Shown: positions 8,834 to 17,596 of the stretch, one piece after another
Numbering within the stretch: position 1 is the stretch's first letter
How the letters are laid out: each line of letters opens with the position of its first letter
NCBI GenBank assembly: GCA_019636095.1
Contig: JAHBYF010000007.1
Span: 124,001 to 188,000, forward strand
Length of the DNA: 64,000 bases
Direction: 5' to 3'
Origin: Hyphomonadaceae bacterium
GTDB taxonomy: Bacteria; Pseudomonadota; Alphaproteobacteria; Caulobacterales; Aquidulcibacteraceae
Position numbers and translations under genes: made by a program
Notes under the pieces: model-generated
What the model saw: the letters and a program-made list of their open reading frames with translations, nothing else
What the model was told of the DNA's origin: nothing
Databases searched by the model: none

Positions 8834-9059
8834 CAGCCCGGCGCGGCGAAATCAAAAGCTTAGGCAAAAAACTGCCAAACCGCAGCCTGTGATTTTTCAG
8901 AGACTTAGCGCCGTTGTGCCAACCCGCAATCGCAAGCGTGAGCATAGTGCAGATGTCGGATCCGCGAGGCGCGGTGTCCGAGGTGGACGCGGTGCGAGAC
9001 ATTCGTGAGGATGTGCCGGGTCGGCGATGATTGGCCCTTTGCAGACGGTCGCTAAGTGA

Positions 9060-9404
9060 GAATATCCTCGCTCATGGCCGAATCCTAGCCCTCAGTATGC
9101 CGCGCTACTGAACGAGGTTTGTGTTGGGCTGGGCTACTGTGGTTGCGTCAAGTCCGGCGAACCTTCTCACGTAGATGACTTTGTCCCCGACGCCGGGCTG
9201 GTGACGGCGGATCAGTTTGCGGAGTGGGCCTATCTGTTCGCTGGTGTCGCCGCGACGATCACCGTCCTCTGTAGTCTCGCGCTCGCAGTGTTCAAGGACC
9301 GGGAGATAGGGGCGGCCGTTCTTGGGCGAGCCACGCCGCAGGGAAGCAGTGCATCACCCAAGAGCCTCCGTTTCGACACGATGCGGTGCTTGCTTGTGGC
9401 TGGC
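9060..9404 (+). pseudogene. Probable remnant of a small hypothetical gene at the island's left end
   Basis: The 660-base stretch between the carboxylesterase and aminotransferase genes has no intact gene, but the plus strand from 9060 reads like real protein: PQYAALLNEVCVGLGYCG, then HVDDFVPDAG, then TADQFAEWAYLFAG. The only nearby ATG (9074) is in another frame and stops after four codons. Skipping one base there would join it to the good frame, so a start-proximal frameshift is likely. The C-terminal part drifts into the 3' end of the aminotransferase gene with no clear stop. I do not recognise a named family. A small gene with a rare start codon is the alternative. Confidence 0.35.
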
Positions 9405-10682
9405 CTATGCTTGCAGCGCGCGCTCCAAGCGCTGCAAGCCTTGCTCGAACAGATCGTCTTCAATCGTCAGCGGGTAGAGCAGGCGGATCGTCTCGCCGGA
9501 GACGCCGCACGAGAGCAGGATCAGCCCTTGTTCGAGCGCGCGCGCCGTGACGCGCTTCGCTGCGGCGCCGTCGGGGGCGTCACTGCCGCGGCTGGCCACA
9601 ACGTCGAACGCGATCATCGAGCCGAGGCCGCGGATGTCGGCGATGGGACTTACGTCGTTGCGCGCGCGCAGTGTTTCGAGGCGCGTCTTGGCTTGCGCGC
9701 CGAGGGCGTTGGCGCGGACGCAAAGGGCTTCGCTTTCGATCACGTCCAGCACCGCGAGCGCCGCCGCGCAGCCGATGGGCGAGCCGCCATAGGTGCCGCC
9801 GAGACCGCCGGGCTCGACCTTGTCCATGACGGCGGCGCGGCCCACGACGCCGGACAGGGGAAAGCCGCCCGCAAGCGACTTGGCCATGGTGATGAGGTCC
9901 GCCTCGACGTCGTAATGCTCCATGGCGAACATTTTGCCGGTGCGCGCAAAGCCGGTTTGCACTTCATCAGCAATCAACAAGATGCCGTGCGCGTCGCACA
10001 ATTTGCGTAGTGCGCGCATGAGTTCGGGCGGCGCCTGATGGAAGCCGCCTTCGCCTTGCACCGGTTCGAGCGCAATGGCGGCGACGCGGTCGGGGCCAAC
10101 ATCGGCGCGCAACACGTGATCCAGCACCATCAGCGCCGTTTCAACATCGACGCCGTAACGGGCGACGGGGAACGGGACGTGAAAGACATCTGCTGACGAA
10201 GGGCCGAACTGCGCTTTGTAGGGCGCCACCTTGCCGGTCATCGCCATGGTGAGCGCGGTGCGGCCATGGAAGGCGCCGCTGAAGGAGATGACGGCCGTGC
10301 GCCCGGTCGCGGCGCGCGCGATCTTCACCGCGTTTTCGACGGCCTCGGCGCCGGTCGTGAACAGAATTGTGCGCTTGTCACCATTGATGGGCGCGAGGGC
10401 GTTTAGCTTCTCCGCCAGGTCGACATAGACCTCATAGCCGCACACTTGAAACGCCGTGTGGGTGAAGCGATCGAGCTGGTCGCGCACCGCCTGCATCACT
10501 TTGGGATGACGATGGCCGGTATTGAGCACGGCGATGCCGCCGGCAAAGTCGATGAATTCGCGCCCGTCCGCATCCCAGAGCCGCGCGTTCTCAGCGCGCG
10601 TGGCGAAGATGGGGGCGGCGGTCGCGACGCCGCGCGGCACGGCGGCGGCCCGGCGATTGAGGAGATCTGTGTTCGTGGTCAT
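9405..10682 (-). CDS. gabT: Class III aminotransferase, 4-aminobutyrate transaminase type
   Basis: The 425-residue protein is a PLP fold-type I class III aminotransferase. It has GTGAEAVENAVKIARA-like phosphate-binding residues (seen as TTGAEAVENA), the aspartate motif LLIADEVQTGFARTG, and the PLP lysine in MAKSLAGGFPLSGV. Overall spacing fits GabT, which moves the amino group of GABA to 2-oxoglutarate; related omega-amino acids are possible. I start at the ATG at 10682, where the family N-terminus begins. It is divergent from a MocR-type regulator across a 100-base spacer with two direct repeats, the usual arrangement for a GabR-like regulator and its target. Confidence 0.88.
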   Translation of the reverse strand: MTTNTDLLNRRAAAVPRGVATAAPIFATRAENARLWDADGREFIDFAGGIAVLNTGHRHPKVMQAVRDQLDRFTHTAFQVCGYEVYVDLAEKLNALAPINGDKRTILFTTGAEAVENAVKIARAATGRTAVISFSGAFHGRTALTMAMTGKVAPYKAQFGPSSADVFHVPFPVARYGVDVETALMVLDHVLRADVGPDRVAAIALEPVQGEGGFHQAPPELMRALRKLCDAHGILLIADEVQTGFARTGKMFAMEHYDVEADLITMAKSLAGGFPLSGVVGRAAVMDKVEPGGLGGTYGGSPIGCAAALAVLDVIESEALCVRANALGAQAKTRLETLRARNDVSPIADIRGLGSMIAFDVVASRGSDAPDGAAAKRVTARALEQGLILLSCGVSGETIRLLYPLTIEDDLFEQGLQRLERALQA

Positions 10683-10723
10683 GGCTGGTCTCTGCCCTTT
10701 ACTGCCGCCGTTCTTGGGTGTGG

Positions 10724-10757
10724 GATAGGGCCAGGAGGCATTCTCCGATAGGGCCAG
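10724..10757. promoter_or_regulatory. Two 11-bp direct repeats between the aminotransferase and MocR genes
   Basis: GATAGGGCCAG occurs at 10724-10734 and again at 10747-10757, 23 bp apart. MocR/GabR regulators bind direct repeats in the spacer between themselves and a divergent target gene. A reverse-strand relative (CTGGACCTATA, 9 of 11 matching) is at 12652-12662 before the nitrilase operon. Confidence 0.55.
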
Positions 10758-10783
10758 ATGGCGGCGGGCGGACAACGAGATTC

Positions 10784-12625
10784 ATGCGGGACGGACTGAC
10801 TTTCGAGCTGGATGAAGAGAACGGCCTGTCGCTGCAGCAGCAAATCCGCGAGCACCTGATCCGCGCCATCGCCAGCGGCACGCTGGCGCCGGGCAGTCGG
10901 GCGCCGTCTTCGCGTGGCCTGGCCCAACGCATCGGCGTGTCGCGCAACACTGTGATCCTGGCCTATCAGCAATTGGTGGCGGATGGCTATTTGGTGGGGA
11001 AGGAGCGGAGCGGGCTGTTCGTGTGCGAGGATTTGGCGGAGGTCGCCTCGCGTCACCTTCGGCTGCCGGACGAATCCGAGCCGCGCACCGCCGCCACTTG
11101 GCGCGCCCTGATGAAACGGCGGAGTCGCGTGGACTGGTCGCGCCGCATTCCCCCGGACTGGTCCCTCTATCCGTACCCGTTCATCGAGGGGTGTCTCGAC
11201 GCCGAGTTGGCGTCCATCACGGAGTGGCGCGATGCGACGCGGGCGGCGCTCGGCGCGCGCGAGTTCGACAGCTGGGCCATGAATTTCTCGGAGGGCGACG
11301 ACGAAAAGCTCGTCGAGCAAATCCGCACCAAGATTCTCCCTCGTCGCGGCGTGCAGGCCGATCCAGACGAGATCCTGATTACCGAAGGATGGAAGCAAGC
11401 GCTCGATCTGGTCACGCAGCTCTTCGTGGACGCAAGTTCGCGCGTGGCGATCGAGAACCCAGGCCTGCCGGAGCTGCGCGAATTGTTGCGGCTTCACGCT
11501 GCCGACGTTGTGGCCCAGCCGCTCGACGCGGAAGGCGTCATCGTTGATGACAATCTGGACGGCCGCTCCGTGATCTTCGCCACGCCCACGCGCCAGGCGC
11601 CGACGGGCGCGCACATGTCGCGTGCGCGCCGAAAGGCGCTGCTACGCAAGGCCGAAGCAGAAGACGCAGTCGTGGTGGAGATCGATTTCGTCATGGGCGG
11701 CGTTGGCGAGAAGCGTTCGCCTGCGCTGAAGGCAAGCGATGTCTCCGAACGGGTGGTTTACATCTCGGACTTGTGCGAAGTGTTCGGACCTGGCTTGCGG
11801 CTTGGGTTTGTAGTCGCGCCCGCGCCGGTGATCCGCGAAATGCGCAAAGTGCGCAGCCTCTTGGCCGGCCCCGCGCCGCGCGCGGCACAGCGCATCGGCG
11901 CGCTGCTCATGTCGCTCGGGCACTATGATGTCGCCGTAAATCGCGTTCGCAAGGCGATCGAAGAGCGGCTGACGGCGCTCCGCGATGCGCTCAATTATCA
12001 CTTGCCCCACTTGGTTCTGATCGACGCCAAGCTTTCGGGCGCGTCGATCTGGGTGACGGGACCGCCCGGACTCGACGTTCGCTACCTGGCCAGCGAAGCG
12101 GCGACGCGCGGACTACTGATCGAGCCCGCAACCCGCTTCTACGCCCGCGAAGGCGAGGGCAGTTCGGCATTCCGGATGGGCGTATCGAGCTTGCCCTTGG
12201 AGCGCATCCGTCCAGGCGTCGCCGCACTGGCGCAAGTCATGCGCGAATTGGGCGATCCCTCGCTTGACCGGCTCGATCCGAAACGCCCGACTTGGCTGGC
12301 GGGCGACGACATCGAGGCGATCATGCGTGGCGCAACGCTGCTGTGCCGTACAGTCTACGGAGACCCGTACTCAGTTGAAGTGCGGGCCGACGGCACGCTG
12401 ATTGGCAAGGCGGGCTACGCGCATGAGGATTGCGACGAAGGCGAGTGGTGGGTTGAGGACGACCGCTGGTGCCGGCGCTGGAAGGCTTGGTCTTATGGCG
12501 AGACCGCCCGCTATTTCACCGTCGTCGAGGGTGACCAGATCAAGTGGTACAAGGACGATCTGGTCCTGTTCAACCGCGGCGTGCTGGTGACGCCGCGTGC
12601 TGAGGCGCTGGCGCCAAGCCCCTAA
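10784..12625 (+). CDS. MocR/GabR-type regulator with degenerate aminotransferase domain and extra C-terminal domain
   Basis: From the ATG at 10784 the protein has 613 residues. Residues 1-75 are a GntR winged helix (SLQQQIREHLIRAIASG, then SSRGLAQRIGVSRNTV). Residues about 100-500 are an aminotransferase-like domain that keeps TPTRQAPTG and PGLRLGF. The usual PLP-lysine segment, typically FSKxxxPGLRLG, reads LCEVFGPGLRLG, so Glu332 replaces the lysine. The DDYD-type aspartate motif is also altered to EIDFVMGG. The protein cannot form the normal Schiff base. The last 100 residues, rich in Trp, Tyr and Asp (WWVEDDRWCRRW), are an added domain that resembles DUF995-like modules, though I am not sure. 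It is divergent from the aminotransferase gene and upstream of the nitrilase operon, both likely targets. Confidence 0.88.
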   Translation: MRDGLTFELDEENGLSLQQQIREHLIRAIASGTLAPGSRAPSSRGLAQRIGVSRNTVILAYQQLVADGYLVGKERSGLFVCEDLAEVASRHLRLPDESEPRTAATWRALMKRRSRVDWSRRIPPDWSLYPYPFIEGCLDAELASITEWRDATRAALGAREFDSWAMNFSEGDDEKLVEQIRTKILPRRGVQADPDEILITEGWKQALDLVTQLFVDASSRVAIENPGLPELRELLRLHAADVVAQPLDAEGVIVDDNLDGRSVIFATPTRQAPTGAHMSRARRKALLRKAEAEDAVVVEIDFVMGGVGEKRSPALKASDVSERVVYISDLCEVFGPGLRLGFVVAPAPVIREMRKVRSLLAGPAPRAAQRIGALLMSLGHYDVAVNRVRKAIEERLTALRDALNYHLPHLVLIDAKLSGASIWVTGPPGLDVRYLASEAATRGLLIEPATRFYAREGEGSSAFRMGVSSLPLERIRPGVAALAQVMRELGDPSLDRLDPKRPTWLAGDDIEAIMRGATLLCRTVYGDPYSVEVRADGTLIGKAGYAHEDCDEGEWWVEDDRWCRRWKAWSYGETARYFTVVEGDQIKWYKDDLVLFNRGVLVTPRAEALAPSP

Positions 12626-12662
12626 ACGCTGGCGCCAGCGAACGCGCTGAGCTGGACCTATA
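12606..12662. promoter_or_regulatory. Repeat-rich control region upstream of the nitrilase operon
   Basis: CGCTGGCGCCA occurs at 12606-12616 (end of the regulator gene) and 12627-12637, exactly 21 bp apart. The second copy extends to a perfect 14-bp palindrome at 12627-12640. A reverse-strand relative of the repeats at 10724 and 10747 lies at 12652-12662. The operon starts at 12708, so these are plausible operator sites. The palindrome could also act as a short stem-loop, but no T-run follows. Confidence 0.45.
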
Positions 12663-12707
12663 CCCCCTTGGTCGCGCTCCATAGCCTGCGAGTCAGAAGA
12701 GGCTCGC

Positions 12708-13598
12708 GTGACGACATTCGCCATCGCCGCACTGCAATTGGCGCTCGAACAGAGAGACAATTGCGCCGAGATCGCCGACGAAATTCGTCGGCTGAAACGG
12801 CGTTTCCCTTGGGTGCAGATGGCGCTGGTCGGGGAATTGGCGGCGTTCGGCGTCGATCTTGCCGCCGCTCAACCGATGCCAGGTTCGGCCGAGGACTTCT
12901 TCCGCGACTTGGCGCGGGAGACGGGCCTCTGGCTCGCGCCCGGATCGCTCTACGAACAGCGTGGCCAAGCGGTCTACAACACAATGCCGGTGATCAATCC
13001 GGTCGGCGACGTCGTCGCGCGTTACAGCAAGATGTATCCGTTCACGCCCTACGAGCGCGGCGTTAGCTGCGGGGCCGAATGCGTGGTGTTCGACGTGCCG
13101 GGCGCCGGGCGGTTCGGCCTCTCGATCTGCTACGACATGTGGTTCGCGGAAACGACGCGAACGCTCGCGTGGATGGGCGCCGAAGTCGTGCTGCATCCCA
13201 GCATGACCAACACGATCGATCGCGATGTCGAAATCTGCATCGCCCGCGCCAGCGCCGCGGCGAACCAGTGCTACTTCCTCGACATCAATGTCGCGGGGCA
13301 ATTGGGCAATGGCCGCTCGGTGATCGTTGGCCCTGGTGGAGAAGTGATCCACCAGGCAGGCGAGGGGCGCGAGATCATGCCGGTCGAGTTGGACCTCGCT
13401 TACGTGCGCCGCGTGCGCGAGAGCGGGTGGCACGGGCTTGGCCAACCCTTGAAGAGCTTCCGCGACGGGGCGCGCGCCTTTCCGCCCTACGCGGAACCGG
13501 ACCGCTCCGAGGCGCTCGATGGCCTGGGGCCGCTGGTCAAGCCGGGCGAGCCCATCAGCGCCGACGGCAAGGTCGAGCAATTGCGCAAGAAAACCTGA
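12708..13598 (+). CDS. Carbon-nitrogen hydrolase (nitrilase superfamily)
   Basis: The 296-residue protein carries the Glu-Lys-Cys triad of the nitrilase superfamily: Glu43 in VGELAAFG, Lys108 in YSKMYPF, and Cys141 in SICYDMWFAE. These enzymes cleave amides, carbamoyl groups or nitriles in the cytoplasm. SICYDMWF fits an amidase branch better than true nitrilases, but the substrate is not visible. The start is a GTG at 12708 after an AGAAGAGG ribosome-binding stretch. It is the first gene of a five-gene operon with a TonB receptor, a sulfotransferase-like protein, a serine hydrolase and an MFS carrier, so it probably hydrolyses an imported amide. Confidence 0.9.
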   Translation: MTTFAIAALQLALEQRDNCAEIADEIRRLKRRFPWVQMALVGELAAFGVDLAAAQPMPGSAEDFFRDLARETGLWLAPGSLYEQRGQAVYNTMPVINPVGDVVARYSKMYPFTPYERGVSCGAECVVFDVPGAGRFGLSICYDMWFAETTRTLAWMGAEVVLHPSMTNTIDRDVEICIARASAAANQCYFLDINVAGQLGNGRSVIVGPGGEVIHQAGEGREIMPVELDLAYVRRVRESGWHGLGQPLKSFRDGARAFPPYAEPDRSEALDGLGPLVKPGEPISADGKVEQLRKKT

Positions 13599-13632
13599 AG
13601 TTCAGAAGAAATCGAGAGAGCGGGGAACGACG

Positions 13633-16017
13633 ATGCATACGAAGAGCCAGGCGAGCAGGGTCTCGCAATTCGCGCGCGTGCTTCTAGGCGGCGCGTCCTT
13701 CGCCGCGGTGCTGACGGCGCCGGCGTTCGCCCAGGAGGGTGCGCCGGTCGTGGATGAGACCGACACCATCACCGTGACCGCGACGCGCCGTTCGGAAGAC
13801 ATTCTCGACGTGCCCTACAACATCACCGCCGTCAGCGGCCAGCAGATCGAAGAAGCGCGCATGCGGGATTCGACCGAGCTGCTGCGCTCGGTGCCTGGCG
13901 TCAGCGTCGTTGATCGCGGCGAGCGCAATGCCGCTGTGATCAATGGCGTCCGTATCCGCGGCCTCAATGTCGACAGCGCCGCGCTTGGCGACTACGCCGT
14001 GTCGGCGGTGGCGACTGTTTCGACATACGTCAACGACACGCCGATCTTCGCGAACTTCCTGCTCACCGACATTGGCCAGGTTGAGGTGCTGCGCGGGCCG
14101 CAGGGCACACTCTACGGGTCCGGCGCGCTGGGCGGCACTGTCCGCTACATCATGAACCAGCCAGAGCTGGGTGATTACGGCGGCCACGGCCAACTTTCAT
14201 TGTCGCAGGTCGATGGTTCGGAAGACATCGGTTGGGGCGGCGATTTCACGATCAACGTGCCGCTGGGCGACCGGGCCGCGTTTCGAGGCACGATTGCGCG
14301 CGCCGATTACCCTGGCGTCACCGACTATGTGAACGTCTACGAACTCGACAACAACGGCAATCCGGTCGCGCCCGGCGGTGTGCTCGATCCGTCTGCCTCG
14401 TATCGCTCGGTGGAGGACGCCGACACCGTGGATATCTGGTTCGGGCGCGCGAGCCTGCGCCTGGAGCCGACCGATACGCTCGATCTCACGCTCAACTATT
14501 TCCATCAGGAAGACGAGATCGGCGGGCGCCGCGGGCAGGTGCTTGGCGCCGACGGCTTCGGCAATCCCTACGGCGAATATGAAAGCGGCTCGGTTCAGCT
14601 TGAGCCTGCGGACCGAGAACTCGACCTCGTGTCGCTCGAGGCCAATCTCGATCTTGGTTTCGCGACGTTGACATCCAGCACCTCCTACTACGATCATGCT
14701 GGTTCGAGCATCAGCGAGAACACCGGCTTCTACGCCCAGGCCGGCTTCCTCAGCTTCTACTACAATTATCCGCGTCCGATGGCGTCGGCCGTGCGCACGT
14801 TCAGCGATGAGTCGATCGTGCAGGAGTTGCGGCTCGTCACCGATGACGGCGGCAATTTCGACTATGTGATCGGCCTCTACTATCAAGATCAGAACCGGGT
14901 CGCGACGCAGGACAGCTTCTTGCGCGGCTTCAAGCAATGGTGGGACGCCGTCTATGCCGGCTCCCCCGCCATCCAGGCCGCCGTCACGGGCGATCAGGAT
15001 TTCGCCTATGTCCGCGACGAGGACTTCGTCGATCAGGCCATCTTCGGTGAACTGACGTGGCACGCGAGCGATCGGCTCGACATCACTGGCGGCTTCCGCG
15101 CTTTCTGGAATGAAGCTGAGAACACCACCTTCATGGACCTGCCGCTCTATGCCGGCCTGTTCACGCCAAGCACGTCTCTGTTTCAGACCGACGATGACGG
15201 CGTGCTGTGGAAGCTCAACGCCGCGCTGGAACTGGGTGACGACGATCTGCTCTACGCCACCTTTTCCCAGGGCTATCGCCGCGGCGGCACCAATGCCGTG
15301 CCGACGGCGGGCCCGTTCGCGGAGGATCCGGCCTGGCAAGTCTATGAGCCGGACCGCGTCGACAATTACGAGATCGGCGTCAAAGGCCGTTTCAATGGTC
15401 TGCGCTACGACGCGAGCCTGTTCTACATCGATTGGGAAGATGCTCAGCTCAATACGGCGACGCCGAACTGGGGCTTCTTTGCGGTGCAGAATTCCGGCGG
15501 GGCCCATTCCGCGGGGCTTGAGCTGCAGCTTTCGGGCATGCTCACCAATGAGTGGGGTTTCCAGCTGGGTTACACCTACCTGGATGCGGAGCTGGACGAA
15601 GACTTCTATTCGCCGATCGGCACGCTGATCGATCTGGATGGAAATCGCCTACCGGGCGCGCCCGAGCACATGATCAATGGCGCGATCGATTACACGCGCG
15701 CCTTCGGCGACTACACCTTCTTTGCGCGGCTTGACGGCTTCTACCAGTCCGAGACCCGCAACGCGATCAGCCTGTCGCCGGCCTTCGATGTCGATCTCGA
15801 CGGGTTCGCGATCTTCAATGCGGTGGCGACGGTTTCCACCGGCCAGTGGGACTTCTCACTGTGGGTCAAGAATATCGGCAACGAAGAGGGCGTTACCGGT
15901 ACCTACACGGAACTGTACATGGGAACCGATCCTGCTGAAGGATACTACGGCAATGGATCGAAAGACCTCATCTCCCTCCCGCGGACCATCGGGGCCAGTA
16001 TCGGCTTCCGGTTCTGA
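13633..16017 (+). CDS. TonB-dependent outer-membrane receptor
   Basis: The 794-residue protein starts at the ATG at 13633 with a long signal peptide ending near AFAQEG. It continues with the TonB-box-like segment DTITVTATRRSED and the plug motif VLRGPQGTLYGSGALGGTVRY. Many barrel strands follow, and a terminal RF closes the protein. It resembles the FecA/CirA-type receptors that caulobacters and sphingomonads use for catabolic substrates. It lies 34 bases after the nitrilase gene in an operon with a serine hydrolase and MFS carrier, so the ligand is probably an amide or peptide-like compound, which is inference. Frames on the opposite strand here are long only because of GC bias. Confidence 0.93.
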   Translation: MHTKSQASRVSQFARVLLGGASFAAVLTAPAFAQEGAPVVDETDTITVTATRRSEDILDVPYNITAVSGQQIEEARMRDSTELLRSVPGVSVVDRGERNAAVINGVRIRGLNVDSAALGDYAVSAVATVSTYVNDTPIFANFLLTDIGQVEVLRGPQGTLYGSGALGGTVRYIMNQPELGDYGGHGQLSLSQVDGSEDIGWGGDFTINVPLGDRAAFRGTIARADYPGVTDYVNVYELDNNGNPVAPGGVLDPSASYRSVEDADTVDIWFGRASLRLEPTDTLDLTLNYFHQEDEIGGRRGQVLGADGFGNPYGEYESGSVQLEPADRELDLVSLEANLDLGFATLTSSTSYYDHAGSSISENTGFYAQAGFLSFYYNYPRPMASAVRTFSDESIVQELRLVTDDGGNFDYVIGLYYQDQNRVATQDSFLRGFKQWWDAVYAGSPAIQAAVTGDQDFAYVRDEDFVDQAIFGELTWHASDRLDITGGFRAFWNEAENTTFMDLPLYAGLFTPSTSLFQTDDDGVLWKLNAALELGDDDLLYATFSQGYRRGGTNAVPTAGPFAEDPAWQVYEPDRVDNYEIGVKGRFNGLRYDASLFYIDWEDAQLNTATPNWGFFAVQNSGGAHSAGLELQLSGMLTNEWGFQLGYTYLDAELDEDFYSPIGTLIDLDGNRLPGAPEHMINGAIDYTRAFGDYTFFARLDGFYQSETRNAISLSPAFDVDLDGFAIFNAVATVSTGQWDFSLWVKNIGNEEGVTGTYTELYMGTDPAEGYYGNGSKDLISLPRTIGASIGFRF

Positions 16018-16021
16018 GCCG

Positions 16022-17596
16022 GTGGCCGCCCCCGCATCGCAAACGGTCGATGTGACGGCGGCCATCATGCGCGCCGATCAGCTTTTGCGTCGCGGTCGGC
16101 TCGCAGAAGCCGCCCCGCAGATCGCCGCTCTGCAGAACGAAGCGCCGGAGCGGAGCGAAGCTTGGCTGCTGGGCGCTCGGCTGGCGCAAATGGAAGGCGA
16201 TTTCTTCGCCATGCTGGATCAAGCCCAGCGTGGCGTCGCGGCATCGCCGCGAAGCTTGGTCGCTGCTTTGGTGTGCGCTGAGGCGGAGATCATGGCGGGG
16301 GAGACGGCCGCCGCACGCGAGCGGCTGGCGCGATTAGAGGCCGAGCATTGCGGCGATCCGGTTGCGCCGCGCCGCGCCGCCGAAATGTACACGCACCTGG
16401 GGCAGCACGCCGATGCGGACCGGTGCGCTCAGGCGGCGTTGGCGCTTCGTCCGGACGATGCAGACAGTGAGTTTCAGGCTGCGTCTTATGCGTTGGCCAT
16501 GGGACGCATTGGCGAGGCGGAGCGGCTGCTCGACGATGTGTTGATGCGGCGGCCAGGCGATTTCGACGCCGCCTACAACCGCGCCACGCTGCGGCGACAA
16601 ACGGCCGAGCGTAACCACGTTCCACAGCTGCAGTCTGCGCGCGCGCAACTCGAACCTGACCGCGTCCCACCCGCATTGCATTATGCGCTCGGCAAGGAAC
16701 TCGAAGATCTCGGCGACGCGGATGCCGCCTTCAACTGCTTCGCGCGCGGCGCCGCCGCCCGGCGGCACGCCTTGTCGTACGATGTGGGCATCGACGTTGA
16801 GGCGATGCGCCAAATCGCAGCGACGTTCGGCGCGGACTTCTTCGCTGCACCGGGGGCAGGGTTCGAAGCCGAGGCGCCGATCTTCGTGGTAGGGCTGCCG
16901 CGCAGCGGCACGACGTTGGTTGATCGTATCCTGAGTAGCCATCGCGAGGTGGAGAGCCGGGGCGAACTGAACGAACTCGCGCTCGCCGTCACACGCGCGG
17001 CAGGCAGGAGCGCTGACAAAGCCGCCCGCATCGCGCGCGCCGCGCGAGCGGAAATGACGGCGCTGGGGCAAGGCTATTGCCGCGCGGTGCGGGGCGCTGG
17101 CGCCAGCGGACGCGTCTTCCTCGACAAGACGCCGCTCAACTTCCTCTATCTCGGCGTCATTGCCCGCGCTTTGCCGAACGCCAAGATCGTGCATTTGACC
17201 CGTCACCCCATGGCGAGCGGCTTCGCCATGCTGAAGACGCTCTTTCGCATGGGCTATCCGTTCTCCTACGCGCAGGACGACATCGGCCGCTATATCGGCG
17301 CCTATCGCCGCCTGATGCAGCACTGGCGGACGCTCATGGGCGCGCGCATTCTCGATGTTGCCTACGAGGATGTGGTGGCCGACATCGAGGGGCAGACCCG
17401 GCGCATGCTGGAGTTTTGCGCCTTGCCCTGGGATGCCGCGTGTGTCGCGTTCCACACCAACCAGCAGCCCTCAACAACCGCCAGCGCCGCGCAGGTTCGC
17501 CAACCCCTCTACACCAGCTCAGTCGATCAGTGGCGTCGCCATGAGGCGAAGCTCGAGCTGCTAGCGCGTACGCTGCGTGAGGAAGGCGTGCTTTGA
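16022..17596 (+). CDS. TPR-repeat protein with C-terminal sulfotransferase domain
   Basis: From a GTG 4 bases after the TonB receptor stop, the protein has 524 residues. The N-terminal half (about 15-250) is made of TPR-like helical repeats rich in Ala, such as RRGRLAEAAPQIAAL and LGQHADADRCAQAALAL. A sulfotransferase domain starts with the PAPS 5'-phosphosulfate loop VGLPRSGTTLVDRIL near residue 290, and a 3'-phosphate-binding-like segment is HLTRHPMASG. This two-domain protein is common beside TonB receptors in alphaproteobacteria; its acceptor is unknown. An ATG at 16067 is an alternative start. The stop overlaps the next start in TTGA, so translation is coupled. Confidence 0.87.
   Translation: MAAPASQTVDVTAAIMRADQLLRRGRLAEAAPQIAALQNEAPERSEAWLLGARLAQMEGDFFAMLDQAQRGVAASPRSLVAALVCAEAEIMAGETAAARERLARLEAEHCGDPVAPRRAAEMYTHLGQHADADRCAQAALALRPDDADSEFQAASYALAMGRIGEAERLLDDVLMRRPGDFDAAYNRATLRRQTAERNHVPQLQSARAQLEPDRVPPALHYALGKELEDLGDADAAFNCFARGAAARRHALSYDVGIDVEAMRQIAATFGADFFAAPGAGFEAEAPIFVVGLPRSGTTLVDRILSSHREVESRGELNELALAVTRAAGRSADKAARIARAARAEMTALGQGYCRAVRGAGASGRVFLDKTPLNFLYLGVIARALPNAKIVHLTRHPMASGFAMLKTLFRMGYPFSYAQDDIGRYIGAYRRLMQHWRTLMGARILDVAYEDVVADIEGQTRRMLEFCALPWDAACVAFHTNQQPSTTASAAQVRQPLYTSSVDQWRRHEAKLELLARTLREEGVL

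Noticed and set aside
10679..11614. A 311-codon minus-strand frame opposite the MocR-type regulator
   Set aside because: The product is low-complexity and Arg/Gln-rich, and overlaps a gene with clear domains on the other strand.
14197..15507. A 436-codon minus-strand open frame opposite the second TonB receptor
   Set aside because: Same reason: its protein is rich in Arg, Val and Ile without motif or start signal, and the plus-strand gene is certain.
17095..17108. A second exact copy of the 14-bp palindrome CGCTGGCGCCAGCG
   Set aside because: It lies inside the sulfotransferase coding region and encodes ordinary Gly/Ala codons, so it is not taken as an operator.
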